A stretch of 20,532 nucleotides of DNA from assembly GCA_036558305.1 (NCBI GenBank), contig DATBFX010000229.1, forward strand, positions 1-20,532, given 5' to 3'. The position numbers and the translations under genes are program-made. Within the stretch, counting starts at the first letter, position 1; the number at the start of each line of letters is the position of its first letter. The notes under the pieces are model-generated. The model saw only the letters and a list, made by a program, of their open reading frames with translations, ran no database searches and had not been told where the DNA came from. This document shows, piece by piece, positions 1 through 7,026 of this stretch. The stretch comes from DATBFX01 sp036558305 (GTDB lineage: Bacteria > Chloroflexota > Chloroflexia > Thermomicrobiales > UBA6265).

Positions 1-146
1 AAGCCCCGCGCGTCGGAGCGGCCGGCCGATAGGTGCCTCTCGTCTTGTCGCCGGTTGCGATCTCGCCCCGACCGCCCAATGGTGTATCCTCCCCGCCTCC
101 ATTTTTCGGACATCAGGCCGCGCGCCTGGGAAGGGGATGCATCGCC

Positions 147-965
147 GTGGTCACCGAGACGCCGACGAACGAGGCGGTCCGCGACGTCTGGGACGCCAAC
201 GCCGCCTTCTGGGACGACCGGATGGGCGAGGGGAACTTTTTCCACCTCCACCTGGTGGGCCCGGCCGCCGAACGCCTCCTCGCGATCCGGCCGGGCGAGC
301 GGGTCCTCGAATTCGGTTGCGGCAACGGCCAGTTCTCGCGGCGGATGGCAGAGCTGGGCACGACCGTCTACGCGACCGAGCTCAGCGAGCGGATGATCGC
401 GCACGCCCGCGCCCGCACCGAGGCACGAGCAGACCTGGCGGGCAAGGTCACCTTCGGCCAGCTCGACGCCACCGATCCCGCCTCCCTGGCCGCGGTCCCC
501 GGCGCCCCGTTCGACGCGGCGGTCTGCAACATGCTGATCATGGACATGATCGAGGTCGAACCCCTCTACCAAGCGCTCCCGTCCCTGCTGAAACCGGACG
601 ACCGCTTCGTCTTCACCGTCATGCACCCGGTCCTCAACAACCCCGGCGGCACCAGCCTCTGCGTCGAGGAGAGGGATGACGGCGCCGACCTCCGAACCGA
701 GTACTCGATACGCGTCTTCCGCTACCGCACCACCGGCGCCACCAAGGGCATCGCGATGATCGGTCAGCCAAAGGCGCAGTGGTACTTCCACCGCACCCTG
801 AGCGACCTCCTCGGCCCCGCCTTCGCCGCCGGCCTGGTCATGGACGGGATCGAAGAACCCTTTCTCCCCCCGGACACCGAGCCGGGCAGCCGCACGCTCT
901 CCTGGACCAAGTTCCAGGAGATCCCGCCGGTGCTCGGGGTACGGCTGCGGGTGGCCAACCGGTAG
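147..965 (+). CDS. class I SAM-dependent methyltransferase
   Basis: This is a soluble methyltransferase of about 272 aa that would transfer a methyl group from S-adenosylmethionine to an unknown acceptor. Motif I (VLEFGCGNGQF, residues about 53-63) is the SAM-binding loop. It is followed by the acidic strand-2 region (YATELSERMI) and a motif IV-like stretch (FDAAVCNMLIMDM) typical of Methyltransf_11/25 domains. The C-terminal third (HPVLNNPGG, WYFHRTLSDLL) matches the small-molecule methyltransferase type that carries a lid after the Rossmann core. The frame is open back to a GTG at 33, but the upstream 38 codons are Pro/Ser-rich and do not look like the family. A GTG at 147, preceded by a GGAAGGGG-like ribosome site near 129-136, gives a normal N-terminus. 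The substrate cannot be told. The following genes are secreted proteins and give no clue. Confidence 0.85.
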   Translation: MVTETPTNEAVRDVWDANAAFWDDRMGEGNFFHLHLVGPAAERLLAIRPGERVLEFGCGNGQFSRRMAELGTTVYATELSERMIAHARARTEARADLAGKVTFGQLDATDPASLAAVPGAPFDAAVCNMLIMDMIEVEPLYQALPSLLKPDDRFVFTVMHPVLNNPGGTSLCVEERDDGADLRTEYSIRVFRYRTTGATKGIAMIGQPKAQWYFHRTLSDLLGPAFAAGLVMDGIEEPFLPPDTEPGSRTLSWTKFQEIPPVLGVRLRVANR

Positions 966-1340
966 CGAGCAGGGCTCGGCTCGCTGCTGCCGCCCGCCTC
1001 CGCGGTGGCGAGGATCCGCGGCCCGTCTGCGGATGAGCATTCGGACCGACCCCGTGCTACCCGCAACTTCCGCGTCGCCCACAGAATCGTTCTGTGGGCG
1101 ATTCTGTGCCTGCCCTTCATGGCGGACCGGGCCCCCGTCCCGCAAAGTGGGGACACGGCGGTCGCAACGTCGGCAAGCAACGACGCCGCGACCGCCGGGA
1201 CAACGGTTCGGCTGTCCCCGCTCCCCGGCCCCCCAAGGCGCCACGGGACCGGGCGAGACGGGGACAGAACGAACCGACCACGATGGCCGAACCAATCGCC
1301 TGCTGACAGTCGGGCGATCTCTCCTAAGGAGCATCCGCAC
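966..1340 (+). other. structured leader/intergenic region before the first calcium-repeat gene
   Basis: No convincing gene lies in this 375-base stretch. It holds several perfect inverted repeats. Arms 1076-1086 and 1090-1100 form an 11-bp hairpin. Overlapping arms 1080-1089 and 1099-1108 form an alternative 10-bp hairpin. Arms 1156-1165 and 1188-1197 (10 bp) enclose a 5-bp inner stem (1168-1172 with 1181-1185). Arms 1212-1220 and 1259-1267 pair over 9 bp. No T-run follows any of them, so they are not classic intrinsic terminators for the upstream gene. They may be the folded 5' leader of the gene starting at 1341, whose ribosome site CTAAGGAG is at 1324-1332. I do not recognise a known riboswitch class. 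Confidence 0.5.
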
Positions 1341-1883
1341 ATGTTCGCGATCGTCGTCAAGAAACTCTCTATCTTCGCCGTCGCCGCGCTCATGGTTGGT
1401 TTCTTCGTCAGCCTCCAGGCGTCGCCCGTCGGGGCAGTTGCCACCTGCAACGGCCTCGCCGCGACCATCACGGGGTCCGGCATCATCAACGGCACCGGCG
1501 GCGCCGACGTCATCGTCGGTTCGAACTCGTCCGACACCATCTTCGGCAACGGCGGCAACGACGTCATCTGCGCCCTCGACGGCAACGACACCGTCGAGGG
1601 CAACCAGGGCCGCGACACCATCTTCGGCGGCGAAGGCACCGACAGCATCTGGGGCGAAGGCAACGGCCTCACCGTCACCGGCGGCGACGACCAACTCCAC
1701 GGCGGCGATGGGAACGACACCATCCACGGCGAGGTCGGCGACGACACCATCTGGGGCGATGCCGGCGACGACACCCTGATCGGCGGCGACGGCGGCGACG
1801 TCTTCAAGGGCGGAGCGGACTACGACTCCTGCGAAGGCGACGGCGGCGTCGACTCCTTCACCAACTGCGAAGTCGTCCTCTAA
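1341..1883 (+). CDS. secreted calcium-binding (RTX-like nonapeptide repeat) protein
   Basis: The product is a small exported protein of 180 aa. Residues 1-32 form a Sec-type signal peptide: KK, a hydrophobic core, and a likely cleavage after VGA. From about residue 50 the chain is made of GGxGxDxI-type nonapeptides (for example GGNDVICAL, GDDTIWGDAGDDTL), the hemolysin-type repeats that bind Ca2+ and fold as a parallel beta-roll. Cysteines stand at 36, 77, 164 and 176, two near the start and two at the C-terminus, which suggests disulfide caps. The same spacing recurs in the next gene, so the two are tandem duplicates. No protease, lipase or sorting domain is present, so a structural or adhesive role outside the cell is only inferred. 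The ATG at 1341 has the ribosome site CTAAGGAG 8 bases upstream. The same frame is open back to 1005, but that part is not protein-like. Confidence 0.85.
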   Translation: MFAIVVKKLSIFAVAALMVGFFVSLQASPVGAVATCNGLAATITGSGIINGTGGADVIVGSNSSDTIFGNGGNDVICALDGNDTVEGNQGRDTIFGGEGTDSIWGEGNGLTVTGGDDQLHGGDGNDTIHGEVGDDTIWGDAGDDTLIGGDGGDVFKGGADYDSCEGDGGVDSFTNCEVVL

Positions 1884-1954
1884 CACCCCCGGCGCGACTT
1901 ACCCCCTGGCGCCCGCCCGATGCGGGCGCCGTCCCTCACGAACAGGAGATCACC

Positions 1955-2425
1955 ATGAACCGTTTGAAGAACCTCGTCCTCGTTTCCGGGCTCGTCCTCG
2001 CCACCGGTGCCCTCTTCGGCTTCTCCTCCCCCCACGCCGCGGGCGCCCAGGCGGTCCCGCTCTGTAACGGTCTGGTCCCCACCATCGTCGGCGCGGGGTT
2101 CATCCCCGGCACCGCCGGCAACGACGTGATCCTCGGCTCCCCCAACCCGGACACGATCGACGGCCGCGGCGGCAACGACGTGATCTGCGCCCTCGGCGGC
2201 GACGACATGGTCGATGGCGGCGCCGGCAACGACACGGTCTTCGCCGGACAGGGCAAAGATTGGGTCCGCGGCGGCGACGGGAACGACACCCTCTTCGGCA
2301 ACGACAACGACGACAACCTCCAGGGCGGAGCCGGCGACGACTACCTGAACGGTGGTGCGCACAACTTCGGCGACGTCTGCAACGGCAACGCCGGTCTGAA
2401 CACCCTCGTCGCCTGCAACCCGTAG
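1955..2425 (+). CDS. secreted calcium-binding (RTX-like nonapeptide repeat) protein, paralogue of the preceding gene
   Basis: This is a 156-aa exported protein built like its upstream neighbour. It has a signal peptide (residues 1-31, cleavage probably after AGA), the shared opening CNGL..TI.G.G.I.GT.G.DVI.GS, then calcium-type repeats (GGNDVICALGGDDMVDGGAGND, GDGNDTLFGNDNDDNLQGGAGDDYL). Cysteines at 37, 78, 142 and 154 have the same 41- and 12-residue spacings as the paralogue, while the repeat block between them is shorter. The ATG at 1955 follows an AGGAG at 1944-1948. Only 71 bases separate it from the preceding stop, so the pair is probably co-transcribed. A G/C hairpin at 2453-2478 follows the gene. 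The function is unknown beyond probable Ca2+ binding outside the cell. Confidence 0.85.
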   Translation: MNRLKNLVLVSGLVLATGALFGFSSPHAAGAQAVPLCNGLVPTIVGAGFIPGTAGNDVILGSPNPDTIDGRGGNDVICALGGDDMVDGGAGNDTVFAGQGKDWVRGGDGNDTLFGNDNDDNLQGGAGDDYLNGGAHNFGDVCNGNAGLNTLVACNP

Positions 2426-2452
2426 CAGCCGCACCGCTCCTGGTACGCAAGG

Positions 2453-2478
2453 CGCCCCGGCTCGACCGAGCTGGGGCG
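2453..2478 (+). terminator. strong G/C hairpin after the calcium-repeat genes
   Basis: Arms 2453-2464 and 2467-2478 are complementary over 12 positions with one G-T wobble, closing a very tight loop. The hairpin lies 28 bases after the stop of the second calcium-repeat gene. There is no T-tract downstream, so it may be a weak or Rho-assisted terminator, or simply an mRNA 3'-end stabiliser. The rest of 2426-2713 shows no gene. Confidence 0.4.
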
Positions 2479-2713
2479 TCGCCATGTCGTTCGGGGCCCG
2501 CCTGCTCGCCCGACCCGGTCGGCCTCACGGTGCACTGCACCGCGGCGGCCATCCAAGAGGGACCGGCACGCGCGGCAAAGGATCCGTCCCAACCGCGTCC
2601 ACGAGAGTCGATCCGTTCCTGGCGCGACACCGATGAGTTTCGCCCTCCTTCCGGGTTCCATAGGTAGGCGCCGGTCTTCGGCGCGGTGAAACAGACCCAA
2701 CGGGAGGTCAAAC

Positions 2714-3025
2714 GTGAAACGCCAAGTCATGGTGCGCTACAAGGTCAAACCCGATCAGGCAGCGCGTAACGAAGAACTCGTCAAGCGCGTCTACGAAGAA
2801 CTCCACGAGTCGGCACCCACCGGCATCCACTACGCCACGTTCGTCCTCGAAGACGGCGTCAGTTTCGTCCACGTCGCCTTCAACGAGAGCGAGGATGGGC
2901 AGAACCCGCTGATGGAGGTCGCGGCCTTCCGCGCCTTCCAGGAGAATGTCGACGAACGCTGCGACGAACCGCCGGTCGCCACCGGTTGGCGCGAAGTCGG
3001 CTCCTACGGATTTTGGAGTGGGTAG
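2714..3025 (+). CDS. small ABM/dimeric alpha-beta barrel-like protein
   Basis: A 103-aa protein with the look of the antibiotic-biosynthesis-monooxygenase (dimeric ferredoxin-like barrel) fold. It has a first strand (RQVMVRYKVKP), a helix (ARNEELVKRVYEELHESA), strands YATFVLEDGVSFVHVAFNE, a second helix (AAFRAFQENVDERC) and a final strand. Family members are small heme-degrading or quinone-type monooxygenases or stress-linked proteins of unknown substrate. No catalytic residue can be fixed here. The GTG at 2714 has GGGAGG 6 bases upstream. The next gene, an ECF sigma factor, begins only 13 bases after the stop, so the two are likely one transcript. Pairing an ECF sigma with a small metabolic or oxidative-stress protein is a known arrangement for SnoaL-tailed ECF groups. 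Confidence 0.6.
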   Translation: MKRQVMVRYKVKPDQAARNEELVKRVYEELHESAPTGIHYATFVLEDGVSFVHVAFNESEDGQNPLMEVAAFRAFQENVDERCDEPPVATGWREVGSYGFWSG

Positions 3026-3038
3026 GCACGCAACCGTC

Positions 3039-4091
3039 ATGGTGGACCGCGACGTTCGCGCTGGCGACCAGACCGAAACCGACCGTCTGGCCGCCGCCCA
3101 GGGCGGGGACGAAACCGCCTTCGCCGAATTGACGCGGCCGCTCCAGCGAGAAATCCACGTCCACTGCTACCGCATGCTCGGTTCGCTCGACCACGCCGAC
3201 GACGCGCTCCAGGAGACGCTCCTCCGCGCCTGGCGCGGTCTCGATCGCTTCGAACCCCGCGCCCCGTTCCGCGCCTGGCTCTACCGCATCGCCACCAACG
3301 TCAGCCTGACGCTGCTGGCACGACGCACCAGCCGGAACGAAATCACCCCGACGACCCCGGAAGACGACCTTGACGACACCGGGAAAGGGGGAGAACCCGT
3401 GTATCTCGACCCGTATCCCGACCGCCTGCTCGACGAACTCGCACCGATCACGCCCGGGCCGGAGGCGGCGATCGAGCAGCAGGAGAGCGTCGAACTCGCC
3501 TTCGTCGCCGCCGTCCAATTGCTCCCGCCGCGGCAGCGCGCTACCCTCCTCCTCCGCGACGTCATCGGCTACAGCGCGTCCGAGGTCGCAGCGATGCTGG
3601 CGACCAGCGTCGCCGGCGTCAACAGCGCCCTCCAACGCGCCCGCACGACACTCGATCGGGAACGGGACGCCGGTCTCATCGCGCGCCCGCACTCCTGCCC
3701 CGCCGCCGCAACCGAACGCGCGCTCGTCCGCCGCTTGGTCGACGCCTGGCACACCGCCGACATCTCGGCGATGGTCTCGGTCCTGACCGAAGACGCCCTC
3801 CTGGCGATGCCACCGCAACCGGAACGCTACGTCGGCCGCAAGGCAATCGGCGCCTTCTTCGCCACCGTCCCCGGCGGCGGTCGCCTCGACCGATTCCGCC
3901 ACGTCCCGATCCGCGCCAACCGCCAACCTGCCATCGCCTCCTACTACCGCGGCGGCGACACCGGACCGTACCAGGCCCACGGCATCGTCGTTCTCTCATT
4001 GGAAGGCAACGCCATCGCCTCCATCACCCGCTTCGGCAACGCCGAGCACTTCCCCCGTTTCGGCCTGCCGACGACGATCACCGATTCGTAG
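3039..4091 (+). CDS. ECF RNA polymerase sigma factor with C-terminal SnoaL-like domain
   Basis: An ECF sigma factor of 350 aa. Sigma region 2 is about residues 25-95 (HCYRMLGSLDHADDALQETLLRAWRGLDRF, FRAWLYRIATN). A linker contains PYPDRLLDEL. Sigma region 4 is about residues 150-205 (LPPRQRATLLLRDVIGYSASEVAAML, SVAGVNSALQRAR). A SnoaL/NTF2-like domain is about residues 226-345 (LVRRLVDAWHTADISAMVSVLTEDALLAMPP ... ITRFGNAEHFP). These are hallmarks of the SigG-like (TIGR02960-type) group, in which the C-terminal domain is thought to replace a separate anti-sigma factor. The frame is open back to 2946, but that would overlap the preceding gene by 80 bases. ATG 3039 is preferred even though its ribosome site (GGAG near 3015) is distant. 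The stop codon (4089-4091) lies inside the palindromic repeat that follows. Confidence 0.85.
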   Translation: MVDRDVRAGDQTETDRLAAAQGGDETAFAELTRPLQREIHVHCYRMLGSLDHADDALQETLLRAWRGLDRFEPRAPFRAWLYRIATNVSLTLLARRTSRNEITPTTPEDDLDDTGKGGEPVYLDPYPDRLLDELAPITPGPEAAIEQQESVELAFVAAVQLLPPRQRATLLLRDVIGYSASEVAAMLATSVAGVNSALQRARTTLDRERDAGLIARPHSCPAAATERALVRRLVDAWHTADISAMVSVLTEDALLAMPPQPERYVGRKAIGAFFATVPGGGRLDRFRHVPIRANRQPAIASYYRGGDTGPYQAHGIVVLSLEGNAIASITRFGNAEHFPRFGLPTTITDS

Positions 4092-4171
4092 GGGCGGGCC
4101 TCCGTGCCCGCCCGGTTCCCAAAGGCGGCGTCGCCTTCCTGAACCGGGCGGGCCTCCGTGCCCGCCCCTAC
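4088..4171 (+). repeat. REPIN-like 84-bp palindromic repeat
   Basis: The element has perfect 12-bp terminal inverted repeats (GTAGGGGCGGGC at 4088-4099, its complement at 4160-4171). Inner arms GCCCGCCCGGTT and AACCGGGCGGGC pair next, and a central AAGGCG/CGCCTT hairpin closes it. Each half is itself a hairpin (GGGCGGGC, loop CTCCGT, GCCCGCCC). The non-palindromic loop CTCCGT occurs in the same orientation in both halves. This is the layout of a REP doublet (REPIN) or small non-autonomous palindromic element. It supplies the stop codon of the sigma gene, so it landed at, or replaced, the end of that gene. It may also act as a terminator before the MFS gene. Similar G/C-rich units are, to my recollection, common in Chloroflexota genomes. 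Confidence 0.7.
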
Positions 4172-4197
4172 AGAAAGACTTCCCTCAGGAGAACATC

Positions 4198-5667
4198 ATG
4201 GCAACTTCCCAGACCCGGAAGGGTCTGATTCTGTTTTTGACGTGTTTGGCCCAATTCATGGTCGTGCTCGACATCGCCATCGTCAACGTCGCCCTGCCGT
4301 CCATCCAAGACGATCTCGGTCTGGGCGAGAGTACGTTGCAGTGGATCGTGATCGCCTACGGGTTGATACTCGGCGGGTTCCTCTTGCTCGGCGGGAGACT
4401 CGGCGATCTCTTGGGACGCCGCCGCATCTTCCTGGCCGGCGCGGCGGTCTTTTCCGGCGCCTCGCTCCTCGCCGGTCTGGCACAGTCGGCCGAACTCTTG
4501 ATCGGCGCCCGCGCCCTTCAGGGATTTGGCGCCGCCCTCCTCGCTCCGTCGGCCCTCGCGATCCTCGCCGTCACCTTCGCCGAGGGCCGTGAACGCAACG
4601 GCGCCCTCGGCATCTTCGGCGCGGTCGCCGGGACTTCGGCCTCCGTCGGGGTCATCGCCAGCGGTTTGCTCACCGATGGTCCCGGCTGGCGTTGGGTCTT
4701 CTTCATCAACGTCCCGATCGGTCTCCTGTTGATCGCCCTCGCCGCCAGATTCCTCCCCACCGATCGCCCCGACGTCCAGCGACGCCACTACGACGCGGCC
4801 GGCGCGACGACCGTGACGGGCGGACTGCTCCTCCTCGTCTACGGGATGAATCGGGGCGTCGATCACGGCTGGGGTTCGGTGTCCACGCTCGCCCTCTTCG
4901 CCGCGTCCGCGATCCTTCTGGCGGCCTTCGTCGGGATCGAATCACGGGCCCAATCGCCCCTCGTCCCCTTTTCCGCCCTGCGCAACCGGACGATGGTCGC
5001 CGCGGACCTGGTCGCCTTCCTCCTCTTTGCCGCCTTCTTCTCCTTCATCTTCCTCGGCTCCCTGATGATGCAGCAACTCCTCGGCTACTCCCCGACCCGC
5101 ACGGGAGTCGCCTGGCTCGCCACCGCCGTCACCGCCTTTCTCGCCGCCGGCTTCACGGGCGCCCGGCTCGCCTCCTCGGTCGGCGTCAAGCGGCTCCTGA
5201 TCGTCGGCATGTCGCTGCTGGCCCTCGGCGCCGCCTGGCTGACGAGGCTTCCGGTCGGGGCCGGCTACGCCCCGGACATCCTGCCCGCCTTCATCCTGGC
5301 CGGGATCGCGGGCGGTATCTCGGCGCCGTCGATCCAGATCGGGGCGCTCGCGGGCGTGAAGGGTGAAGCGGCCGGTCTCGCCTCCGGTCTCGTCGAGATG
5401 ATGCGGGAGATCGGCGGCGCGGTCGGCATCGCCGCCGTTTCGACCGTCCTCGTCACCCGCACCGACGGTGCGAGCGGGATCGCCGATCCGGCCGCCCGGC
5501 AGACCGCCGTCTTCGACGGCTTCCAGTCCGCCTTCACCGTCATCGTCATCCTGGCCGCGCTCGGCGCCCTCGTCACCGCGGTCGCCTTCCCGCGCCTCGC
5601 CCGAGACGCCCAAACGCAACCCGTGGCGGAGGAGATGCTGGTGGCCGAGGCCCAAGCGGCCGACTGA
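4198..5667 (+). CDS. MFS drug-type exporter, DHA2 (EmrB/QacA) family
   Basis: A 489-aa inner-membrane proton-coupled efflux pump. About 14 hydrophobic segments, the DHA2 opening motif (VVLDIAIVNVALPSIQDDLG, residues about 22-41), motif A after TM2 (GGRLGDLLGRRRIF) and the GPGWRWVFFINVPIGL motif in TM5-6 identify the family. Typical substrates are hydrophobic drugs, dyes or endogenous metabolites, and the actual one cannot be read from sequence. ATG 4198 has AGGAG 8 bases upstream. The gene follows the SnoaL-tailed sigma factor after the palindromic repeat, so regulation by that sigma is possible but unproved. It converges with the Ig-like protein gene, and the hairpin at 5701-5738 lies between them. 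No resistance-regulator gene is adjacent. Confidence 0.9.
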   Translation: MATSQTRKGLILFLTCLAQFMVVLDIAIVNVALPSIQDDLGLGESTLQWIVIAYGLILGGFLLLGGRLGDLLGRRRIFLAGAAVFSGASLLAGLAQSAELLIGARALQGFGAALLAPSALAILAVTFAEGRERNGALGIFGAVAGTSASVGVIASGLLTDGPGWRWVFFINVPIGLLLIALAARFLPTDRPDVQRRHYDAAGATTVTGGLLLLVYGMNRGVDHGWGSVSTLALFAASAILLAAFVGIESRAQSPLVPFSALRNRTMVAADLVAFLLFAAFFSFIFLGSLMMQQLLGYSPTRTGVAWLATAVTAFLAAGFTGARLASSVGVKRLLIVGMSLLALGAAWLTRLPVGAGYAPDILPAFILAGIAGGISAPSIQIGALAGVKGEAAGLASGLVEMMREIGGAVGIAAVSTVLVTRTDGASGIADPAARQTAVFDGFQSAFTVIVILAALGALVTAVAFPRLARDAQTQPVAEEMLVAEAQAAD

Positions 5668-5694
5668 CGCCGGTCAACCGCGGACAGACTCCAA

Positions 5695-5738
5695 CAAAAG
5701 GGGAGCGCCCCGGACCAAGGTTGGTCCGGGGCGCTCCC
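5695..5738 (-). terminator. intrinsic terminator of the Ig-like protein gene
   Basis: Arms 5701-5718 and 5721-5738 are a perfect 18-bp inverted repeat. Read on the minus strand the stem is followed by CTTTTGTTGG, a short T-run, about 35 bases after the stop of the gene at 5773-6453. On the plus strand no T-run follows, but the stem is strong enough to hinder read-through from the converging MFS gene. Confidence 0.8.
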
Positions 5739-5772
5739 GTCGATCCGATCCGCGACGATGCGCGCGGACGTG

Positions 5773-6453
5773 TTACTTGACGTTGAACGTGACCGTCGCG
5801 ATGTTGCTGTTGGCCGCGCCGTCGTTCGCGCGGTAAGTGAACGAGTCGGGCCCGACGAAGCCCTTGGCCGGGGTGTAGACGAAACCGCCGTCGATCTTGA
5901 GAATGAGCGTGCCGTGCTTCGGACCGGCGACCAGCCTGGCGCTCAGCTTGTCACCGTCGAGGTCGGTGTCGTTCCCGAGAACGCCCGGCGCGCCGAGCGC
6001 GAGGCGGCGATTCTTGGGGACGTTGAACGAGTTGTTGTTGGCCACCGGCGCCCGGTTGACGGGGCCGTTCGCGGTCACGGTGATGAAGGCCGTACCGAAG
6101 TTCACGCTGTCGTTGGCGCCGTCGTTGATCTTGTACTCGAAGGACGCCGTGCCGACGAAACCGGCGTTCGGTTTGAAGGAGAACGACCCGTTGCCGTTCA
6201 GGCTGACCGTCCCGTTCTTGACGGTGCCCAAATCCGAAACCTGAAGGAACGAACCGCTGCCGCTGATGTCGTTGGCCAGGACGCCGGGCGCGGCCACGTT
6301 GAGGACACCGCCGCTGCCGACGGTGAAGAAGTCGTTGTTGGCGACCGGCGGGTTGAAGGCGGAAGCACCGCGGCTGCCGGCCATCACGCCGGCGAGCATC
6401 CCCATCAGAACCAAACCGACGGCAAACCGCCGGGCAAGAGACAAAATAACCAT
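5773..6453 (-). CDS. secreted protein with two tandem bacterial Ig-like domains
   Basis: The product is exported and 226 aa long. A signal peptide (MVILSLARRFAVGLVLMGMLAGV, cleavage near GASA) is followed by two cadherin/Big_9-type domains of about 90 residues each. Each opens with PVANN.F.V, then GVL.ND, and ends with GF.G..SF.Y..NDG...S and a final beta strand (ATVTFNVK, TAFITVTA). Such domains usually act as rigid spacers or adhesive modules in long surface proteins. Here only two stand alone, with no anchor, sortase signal or enzyme domain. ATG 6453 has AGAGAGGA upstream, and a 7-bp hairpin (6474-6480 with 6486-6492) sits just before that site in the leader. With the two calcium-repeat proteins it makes three small secreted beta proteins in this region. 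Confidence 0.85.
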   Translation of the reverse strand: MVILSLARRFAVGLVLMGMLAGVMAGSRGASAFNPPVANNDFFTVGSGGVLNVAAPGVLANDISGSGSFLQVSDLGTVKNGTVSLNGNGSFSFKPNAGFVGTASFEYKINDGANDSVNFGTAFITVTANGPVNRAPVANNNSFNVPKNRRLALGAPGVLGNDTDLDGDKLSARLVAGPKHGTLILKIDGGFVYTPAKGFVGPDSFTYRANDGAANSNIATVTFNVK

Positions 6454-7026
6454 GGAATCCTCTCTGAATCATGTCCTGGCTCGGTGCCAGGATTCGTCGG
6501 CGCATCCGCGCTATCCATTAAGTTCACGCAGCCCGATGGGCGGGCGACGCGGGCACGAATCCCCCCGTCCGGAACTCAACCTCTTCAGGGTTACGTCGAC
6601 ACATCACAGTCCTGTCGAAATGCGGTCTTCCGACGAATCACCGACGGTTTTCTTCGTCTGTCGGGACCTCACAGGCTCGCACGCCACACCCATCACATCG
6701 ACCATGGCTTCGAGAGCGATCTGACCTCCACTCGACGCTCCCGCGCTCAGCCCCATTGCTGTTCTGTGTCACCTACCGTCCGACGTCTTCCGTTCCTTCC
6801 GCGACGATTCCGTCCCGTCGCTCCCCGACCGCTCGGGGCGGTGCCCGTTCGTCCGGGCACGACCCAACCCTAGCCAGCGCCTCGGATGGATACATACGTC
6901 AGATTGCCTATCTCGTCTCGGTGCGATTACCTGGTTGCCTGCCGGGGGCCCGCCCCCTCCCGTCATTCCTCGGCTGCGCTCGGAATGACGGGAGGGGCGG
7001 TCGGCCGCGCTCGTGACGAATCAGGG
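6454..7026 (-). other. long intergenic region upstream of the Ig-like gene, with hairpins
   Basis: I see no gene in these 573 bases. Near the Ig-like gene there is a leader hairpin (6474-6492). Further away are two adjacent hairpins (6823-6828 with 6833-6838, and 6841-6847 with 6854-6860), an A/T-richer patch at about 6888-6935, and the repeat at 6954-6997. The region should carry the promoter of the minus-strand Ig-like gene, but no good -35/-10 pair stood out. Confidence 0.4.
6954..6997. repeat. inverted repeat of the GTCATTCC...GGAATGAC type
   Basis: Arms 6954-6969 and 6982-6997 pair perfectly over 16 bases around a 12-base centre (TCGGCTGCGCTC). The core, GTCATTCC with a GAGCGCAGCCGA-type centre, resembles a dispersed palindrome that I recall from many bacterial genomes. 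It lies 30 bases after the stop of the FAD oxidoreductase gene and may act as its terminator, though no T-run follows on the minus strand. Confidence 0.6.

Noticed and set aside
1137..1200. Cyclic-di-GMP riboswitch, suggested by a GCAAAG followed by a hairpin
   Set aside because: The second conserved GCAAAGCC block and the receptor stem arrangement are not present.
764..1807. A 347-codon minus-strand Ser/Pro/Thr-rich frame
   Set aside because: Its periodic composition is the antisense of the GGxGxD repeats and it has no start context.
2880..3980. A 366-codon minus-strand frame opposite the SnoaL-type sigma gene
   Set aside because: No recognisable domain; it mirrors the codon pattern of the sigma gene on the other strand.
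6454..7026. Small genes within the region upstream of the Ig-like gene
   Set aside because: Open frames here lack ribosome sites and motifs and have Ser/Arg/Pro-rich translations.
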